This document shows positions 5,267 through 6,717 of a stretch of 6,717 nucleotides of DNA, in pieces (position 1 is the stretch's first letter; the number at the start of each line of letters is the position of its first letter). A program made the position numbers and the translations under genes. The stretch is from NCBI GenBank assembly GCA_029935695.1, contig JAOZJV010000206.1:1-6717 (forward strand). The letters are read 5' to 3'. Under the pieces are notes generated by a model, which saw only the letters and a list, made by a program, of their open reading frames with translations, did not search any database and was not told the DNA's origin. Source of the stretch: Candidatus Krumholzibacteriia bacterium (lineage in GTDB: Bacteria > Krumholzibacteriota > Krumholzibacteriia > LZORAL124-64-63).

Positions 5267-6717
5267 ATGGCTGTTGTGGAATATTTAAACTATGGATGTT
5301 TGCCGGGAAGCCCCGGAACAACTCCAGGAATCCTTGGGCGTTCCACTGGAATCGACCAGATTCTGGCAGATGAAATTGTCCGGTTGTGCAAGGGGTGGGG
5401 CCAGCCATCGTCTTTGAAAGAAAGCCTGCCTGCCTTGCTGTCATTCCCTTTGAAGGCCAGATCAAATTTTGCTGCCAAAGGTGCTTATGCCGTGATCAGG
5501 GTTCATGGAATCTCTGATTTGATTTTCCAAATTGCTGTGCTCAGTCGATCTGATTATTCCACCTTTGGGTTTAATCCCTTTGCCTTGATTGAAGCCGGAG
5601 TATTTCCGGCCTGGGATCCTGCGGCGGTTGCTTCCCGGCGCACCATAAAACCTGTGGCTGGTCCTTTGCCTTTGAGTCCGCCACCGTCACCGGATGATGT
5701 AGGTTTGGTGGATGAAGCCCTGCACCAACTTCTGGCTTCACACAAGTTGTATTTGCCCATCGAAGAACCTTCAGCCGACAGCGACCGATGTTTGGCATTG
5801 TTGATTGAAGTGATTCCTGTGGCCTTGAAACAACAACTTCGATTTGCCTCGTTCGCACCCAGTTCCGCCAATGGATATCATTTGGCGGCCACAGCCACTG
5901 ATGGGTGTAATTATTCCGGCTGGCAACGCCTGATGATGACCCTGGTTGGGGGGGCACTGCCAGATAATCTGGATAACTATGTAAAAAAGGTTCGTGATTG
6001 TCTGGCCTTCGGCGATCTGTCTGTGATCAGGGAACAGAGCAGGCTTGTCTCCCTGAGTCGGGAAAAACCGGAATTTTCACCACCACCGAAGCCACGGCCC
6101 CCAACTCAAGTTGTCACCCCGGTTATTGCTTCGGTGACCCCGACCAGAAAAAAAGTACGACCAAAACGAACCATGACCAGGCCTGCTGCTGGCCGCGAAG
6201 GAGCCTCATCCAATTTGGGACGGTTGCGTGGCAGTCGCCGGCAACTTCCCGGTTTTGTGATTGGTTTGTTGGTGTTGGCTGTAACCCTCGGTGGTGGCTG
6301 GTCCTATTTGGAGTTTTTTCACAGTGGGGGGGGGATCCAGTGGGACGAACTGATTTCCTGGCCGGGCCAGGGAGAGGAAACAAATTCACCCCGGGTTACC
6401 TCATTGTTGGAGGTTCCCAATGTGGGCGCGGTGTATCAACGGCAGATCAAAAAAATTCACCGAGCAGGAATGATTCCCGGGTTAAATAAGGAAACGGACC
6501 AGCGGCGCGGATTGGCGAATCTGAAAGTCGAGGCTGCCCTTCCTTTGCTTGAGCAAGTGGATCTGTTTTTGGAATTGTCAGCAGCGGGCATTCGCCAGGG
6601 CAGTCGTCCAGACCGGGAAGCGGTGCGTCTGAAAGCACTGGCTCACCAGGGGAAAGTATTGGAAGTGGAGTTGGCCCGGTTGGCAGCATCAATGAAGAGT
6701 ACCCCTGGTTCGCCGTT
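5267..6717 (+). CDS. Unrecognised single-pass membrane protein, possibly adaptor-like (3' end missing)
   Basis: The frame from ATG 5267 stays open to the window edge: 483 complete codons and no stop. GGGAG at 5256-5260 sits six bases before the start, and no in-frame ATG lies upstream nearby. Regions: residues 1-130, a compact soluble segment with YAVIRVHG (74-81) and a conserved-looking FNPFAL (102-107) then PAWDP; a proline-rich break (131-143); a second soluble region to about 260; a proline/lysine/arginine linker (265-328); one membrane helix (about 329-348), with the basic residues before it suggesting a cytoplasmic N-terminus; then a charged helical region beyond the membrane. The N-terminus (GCLPGSPG, then a glycine-rich turn and helix) vaguely recalls GTPase-associated GAP1-like domains; this is weak and from memory. 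TTG is the commonest leucine codon, unlike the CTG-rich aminotransferase. No function is assigned. Confidence 0.8.
   Translation, partial: MAVVEYLNYGCLPGSPGTTPGILGRSTGIDQILADEIVRLCKGWGQPSSLKESLPALLSFPLKARSNFAAKGAYAVIRVHGISDLIFQIAVLSRSDYSTFGFNPFALIEAGVFPAWDPAAVASRRTIKPVAGPLPLSPPPSPDDVGLVDEALHQLLASHKLYLPIEEPSADSDRCLALLIEVIPVALKQQLRFASFAPSSANGYHLAATATDGCNYSGWQRLMMTLVGGALPDNLDNYVKKVRDCLAFGDLSVIREQSRLVSLSREKPEFSPPPKPRPPTQVVTPVIASVTPTRKKVRPKRTMTRPAAGREGASSNLGRLRGSRRQLPGFVIGLLVLAVTLGGGWSYLEFFHSGGGIQWDELISWPGQGEETNSPRVTSLLEVPNVGAVYQRQIKKIHRAGMIPGLNKETDQRRGLANLKVEAALPLLEQVDLFLELSAAGIRQGSRPDREAVRLKALAHQGKVLEVELARLAASMKSTPGSP
6326..6334 (+). repeat. Run of nine G inside the right-hand coding region
   Basis: Nine consecutive G encode glycines 354-356, just after the predicted membrane helix. 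The frame remains protein-like on both sides, so the length shown is probably correct. Such tracts are prone to slippage and to sequencing error; a shorter run of seven G is at 5948-5954 in the same gene. Confidence 0.7.

Noticed and set aside
5998..6489. 163-codon plus-strand frame
   Set aside because: It overlaps, in another frame, the longer open frame from 5267, which has a good ribosome-binding site, a sensible membrane helix and continuous protein-like sequence. The 163-codon product is rich in Cys, Trp and Pro without pattern.

Overview
The window comes from a Gram-negative bacterium that respires with multihaem cytochromes. The clearest sign is a signal-peptide-bearing protein that fuses eleven CXXCH c-haem motifs to a membrane b-type cytochrome. 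Proteins of this kind occur in Geobacter-like deltaproteobacteria and in several uncultured anaerobic phyla. The sequence does not settle the taxon. All real genes lie on the + strand. I see no RNA gene, CRISPR array, insertion sequence or phage gene.

Left part (1-2835): the end of a putative glycoside hydrolase (DUF4015 type), a PLP-dependent class I aminotransferase, and a YkgJ-type cysteine-cluster protein. The last two overlap by 4 bases (GTGA) and are probably translated together. The hydrolase is 80 bases upstream of the aminotransferase and may or may not share its transcript.

Middle (2836-5172): a 375-base gene-free stretch, AT-rich at its start, then carrying four inverted repeats. 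The last repeat ends two bases before the Shine-Dalgarno of the cytochrome gene, so the gene may have a structured leader. The 635-residue cytochrome follows. Its eleven c-haem motifs include a two-haem module repeated four times, and five membrane helices carry histidines able to bind b haems. A strong intrinsic terminator closes it as a single-gene transcription unit. The likely role is electron exchange between the quinone pool and periplasmic or extracellular partners.

Right part (5173-6717): a large open frame starts at ATG 5267 behind a good Shine-Dalgarno and runs off the window with no stop (483 complete codons). It encodes an unrecognised protein with a soluble N-terminal region, a proline/basic linker, one membrane helix and a helical C-terminal region that is cut off. 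Its N-terminus faintly resembles adaptor-type (GTPase-associated, GAP1-like) domains. That resemblance is from memory and weak. This gene and the cytochrome with its leader are the least ordinary parts of the window.
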